This document shows, piece after piece, positions 62,170 to 64,000 of a stretch of 64,000 nt of DNA. This DNA comes from Hyphomicrobiales bacterium (GTDB lineage Bacteria; Pseudomonadota; Alphaproteobacteria; Rhizobiales; Rhizobiaceae): the NCBI GenBank assembly GCA_900473185.1, contig UCKU01000012.1:86579-150578 (forward strand), given 5' to 3'. The notes under the pieces are model-generated. The model had not been told where the DNA came from. It worked only from the letters and a program-made list of their open reading frames with translations, and made no database searches. Each line of letters starts with the position of its first letter. Position 1 is the first letter of the stretch. A program made the position numbers and the translations under genes.

Positions 62170-63537
62170 TCAGCTCTCCGCCTTTGAAGAGCTGAACGCG
62201 GCCCGCTCGATGCCATGACGCTGCAGCTTGTCATAGAACGTCTTGCGCGGAATGCCGAGGGTTTCGATCGTCCGGCGAACGTCGCCATCGTTCTGGATCA
62301 GCGTTTCGCGGATGATATCGGCCTCATAGCGGTCGATCCTCGCCGGTAGAGGCAGGAGAGCATCTTTGTTCTCCACCCCGTTTTGCCCCGGTCCCACCGG
62401 TGCCGCGTCAAGGCCGAGGACGAAGCGCTCGGCGAAGTGCGAGAGTTCACGTACATTTCCTGGCCAGTCGTGGCCTTTCAGATGCCGATGCAGTTCGGAC
62501 GAAACCGGCGGAGCCGGACGCTTGAAACGGTTGACGGCCCGTTCGGTGAAGTGGGCGAAGAGGAGCGGGATATCGTCGCGCCGGTCGCGCAGTGGCGGGA
62601 TGCTGATCGTCACGACATTGAGGCGATAATAAAGGTCCTCTCGGAAATCGCCGCGCTCACGCGGATCGCCGAGATCGATCTTGGCGGCGGCCACGACACG
62701 CAGGTCGACGGGCCGCACCTCGTTGGTGCCAAGCGGCATGACTTCCCGCATTTCCAAGACGCGCAGCATCTGCACCTGCGCGGAAGGCGGCATGCTTTCG
62801 ATTTCGTCGAGGAATAGTGTTCCACCGCTCGAATGTTCGATGCGGCCGATGCGCTTCTTCTGCGCACCGGTGAAGGCGCCGGCCTCATGGCCAAAGAGTT
62901 CGCTCTCGATCACGGTTTCCGGCAGGGCGCCGCAATTCAGCGCCACGAAGTTTCCCTTCGAACGACGGCTCCAGCGATGCAGCAGGCTTGCCACCACTTC
63001 CTTGCCGCTGCCGGTTTCGCCAGTCACCAGCACATCGACATCCGTGGCGGCGATTTGCCGGAGCGTTCGCCGCAGGCGCTCCATGGCCGGCGTCTGGCCG
63101 ATCAGCGGCAGGTCGCCCTGCGCCTGCTCGGCCGCCTCGCGCAGCGACCGGTTGTCGAGCACGAGCCGGCGCTTTTCGGCCGCACGATGCACGCTCTGCA
63201 CCAGCCTGTCGGCCGCGAAAGGCTTGGTGATGAAGTCATAGGCCCCATCCTGGATTGCCTTGACGGCCATCGGGATGTCACCGTGCCCTGTGATCAGGAT
63301 GACGGGTAGGTCTTCATCGAGCCGGCGGATCCGATCGAAGAGCTGCAATCCGTCGACATGCGGCATGCGGATATCGGAAACGACGACACCCGAGAACTCC
63401 GCGTTCAGATCCTTCAGCGCTTCCGTAGCGGCGGAAAAGGTCGAAACAGAAAAGCCGGCAAGCTCCAGCGTCTGTTTCGTCGCCTTCAGGAGATCCTTGT
63501 CGTCATCGATAAGCAAGACCGGGATTGCTTCACTCAT
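62170..63537 (-). CDS. dctD: DctD-like sigma-54-dependent response regulator
   Basis: 455 residues. The receiver domain has its phosphorylation site at Asp55 ([12 protein letters not shown]). The AAA+ sigma-54 activation domain spans about 140-375, with [15 protein letters not shown], the GAFTGA loop ([13 protein letters not shown]) and [14 protein letters not shown]. The C-terminal Fis-type helix-turn-helix is near 425-445 ([24 protein letters not shown]). The sequence and the adjoining DctB-like kinase identify it as a C4-dicarboxylate-type regulator. dctA is not in the window, so another organic acid regulon is possible. Confidence 0.88.
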   Translation of the reverse strand: MSEAIPVLLIDDDKDLLKATKQTLELAGFSVSTFSAATEALKDLNAEFSGVVVSDIRMPHVDGLQLFDRIRRLDEDLPVILITGHGDIPMAVKAIQDGAYDFITKPFAADRLVQSVHRAAEKRRLVLDNRSLREAAEQAQGDLPLIGQTPAMERLRRTLRQIAATDVDVLVTGETGSGKEVVASLLHRWSRRSKGNFVALNCGALPETVIESELFGHEAGAFTGAQKKRIGRIEHSSGGTLFLDEIESMPPSAQVQMLRVLEMREVMPLGTNEVRPVDLRVVAAAKIDLGDPRERGDFREDLYYRLNVVTISIPPLRDRRDDIPLLFAHFTERAVNRFKRPAPPVSSELHRHLKGHDWPGNVRELSHFAERFVLGLDAAPVGPGQNGVENKDALLPLPARIDRYEADIIRETLIQNDGDVRRTIETLGIPRKTFYDKLQRHGIERAAFSSSKAES

Positions 63538-64000
63538 GCCTGTGCCTTCTGCAGATAAACGGTAAAGCGGGTGCCGCTCTCGTTGCTTTCGACCTCGATA
63601 CGACCGCCATAATCGGCAACGATATCCTTGGAGATGACGAGCCCAAGGCCCAGACCTTTTTCTTTCGAGGTGTTAAAAGGCGAAAAGAGCGAACCGAGGA
63701 TGTCCTCCGATATGCCGGGGCCGTTATCTGCCACAGTCACCGCCACCTCGCGGTCCGTCTCCTCGCAGAAGACCTCAACCTTCGCGCCCTCCCTGCCTTC
63801 CAGCGCTTCCAGCGCATTCTGGAAGAGGTTGATCAGTACCTGCTCCAGCCGGATGCGGTTGCCACTTACCTTCAGATCGGCTGCAGGTAGCCTGATATCG
63901 AGTGCATCCAATCGGCCGGCAAAACGGCTGCGCAGCAGCACGACCGCGCCTTCGATGACGGCGCGCAGTTCCACCGGCTCTGCCGCAGTGCGGCCTTTGC
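63534..64000 (-). CDS. dctB: DctB-like sensor histidine kinase (C-terminal part only)
   Basis: The last 155 residues are present; the rest lies beyond base 64000. It has the N-box [17 protein letters not shown], the G1 box [13 protein letters not shown], the F-box [24 protein letters not shown] and the final G box ([11 protein letters not shown]). The stop overlaps the dctD start by four bases (ATGA), so the two are translationally coupled. The sensory domain cannot be seen. Confidence 0.88.
   Translation of the reverse strand, partial: KGRTAAEPVELRAVIEGAVVLLRSRFAGRLDALDIRLPAADLKVSGNRIRLEQVLINLFQNALEALEGREGAKVEVFCEETDREVAVTVADNGPGISEDILGSLFSPFNTSKEKGLGLGLVISKDIVADYGGRIEVESNESGTRFTVYLQKAQA

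Noticed and set aside
1..64000. Mobile elements, CRISPR arrays, tRNA or rRNA genes
   Set aside because: No transposase, integrase, regularly spaced repeats or tRNA-like cloverleaf sequence was recognised on either strand by eye.

Overview
The window is a gene-dense, GC-rich chromosomal or megaplasmid segment from an alphaproteobacterium, almost certainly a Rhizobium-group member (Rhizobiaceae). The evidence is a RopA-type rhizobial porin, a NasS/NasT nitrate control pair, a fused DppD-DppF type ATPase, DctB/DctD-type regulators, and a biuret hydrolase that, from memory, closely resembles the characterised R. leguminosarum enzyme. No rRNA, tRNA, insertion sequence, phage or CRISPR array was seen. 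All assignments come from reading the sequence and recalling families; no database search was run.

Layout. (1) 1-14245: a partial YdeP-like molybdoenzyme (minus strand), then the assimilatory nitrate block nasT, nasS and the operon nrtA-nrtB-nrtC-nirB-nirD-nasA-cysG. The operon is preceded by a perfect sigma-54 promoter and a structured leader with an ANTAR-type hairpin and a terminator. (2) 14420-29509: a glycoside block with a large GH94-like phosphorylase, a sugar ABC transporter, two candidate alpha-L-fucosidases of different families (GHL6/GH151-like and GH95), a LacI regulator and an orphan beta-helix protein. (3) 29674-37639: an aliphatic-amide operon with an AmiC-like sensor, an AmiR-like ANTAR antiterminator, a peptide-type ABC transporter and an FmdA-type acetamidase/formamidase. 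A leader terminator sits just before amiC. (4) 38155-39987: porin, a possible small structured RNA, and a DoxX-like membrane protein. (5) 40162-48705: a GntR regulator divergent from a nitrogen-scavenging operon with a BMP-type ABC transporter, formamidase AmiF, biuret hydrolase, a second isochorismatase-like hydrolase (candidate triuret hydrolase) and a cupin. It has another perfect sigma-54 promoter, overlapped by a repeated candidate GntR operator. (6) 48783-54866: a fused TRAP transporter, an SsuD-like flavin monooxygenase with altered active-site positions, a solute-binding-like protein without a signal peptide, a divergent BigR-like ArsR regulator and a glutathione transferase. This cluster does not match a pathway I can name. 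(7) 54893-64000: a hypothetical protein, the prkA-yeaH-spoVR stress operon, an FAD/NAD(P)-binding protein, and dctD with the end of a dctB-like kinase gene.

The unifying theme is nitrogen scavenging: nitrate, amides and biuret-type compounds are each handled by a dedicated operon. Two of these operons have sigma-54 promoters and two use ANTAR antitermination with a cytoplasmic binding-protein sensor. The best candidate for an undescribed system is the TRAP/flavin-monooxygenase/ArsR cluster; the biuret operon, which has AmiF but no visible cyanuric acid hydrolase, is second.
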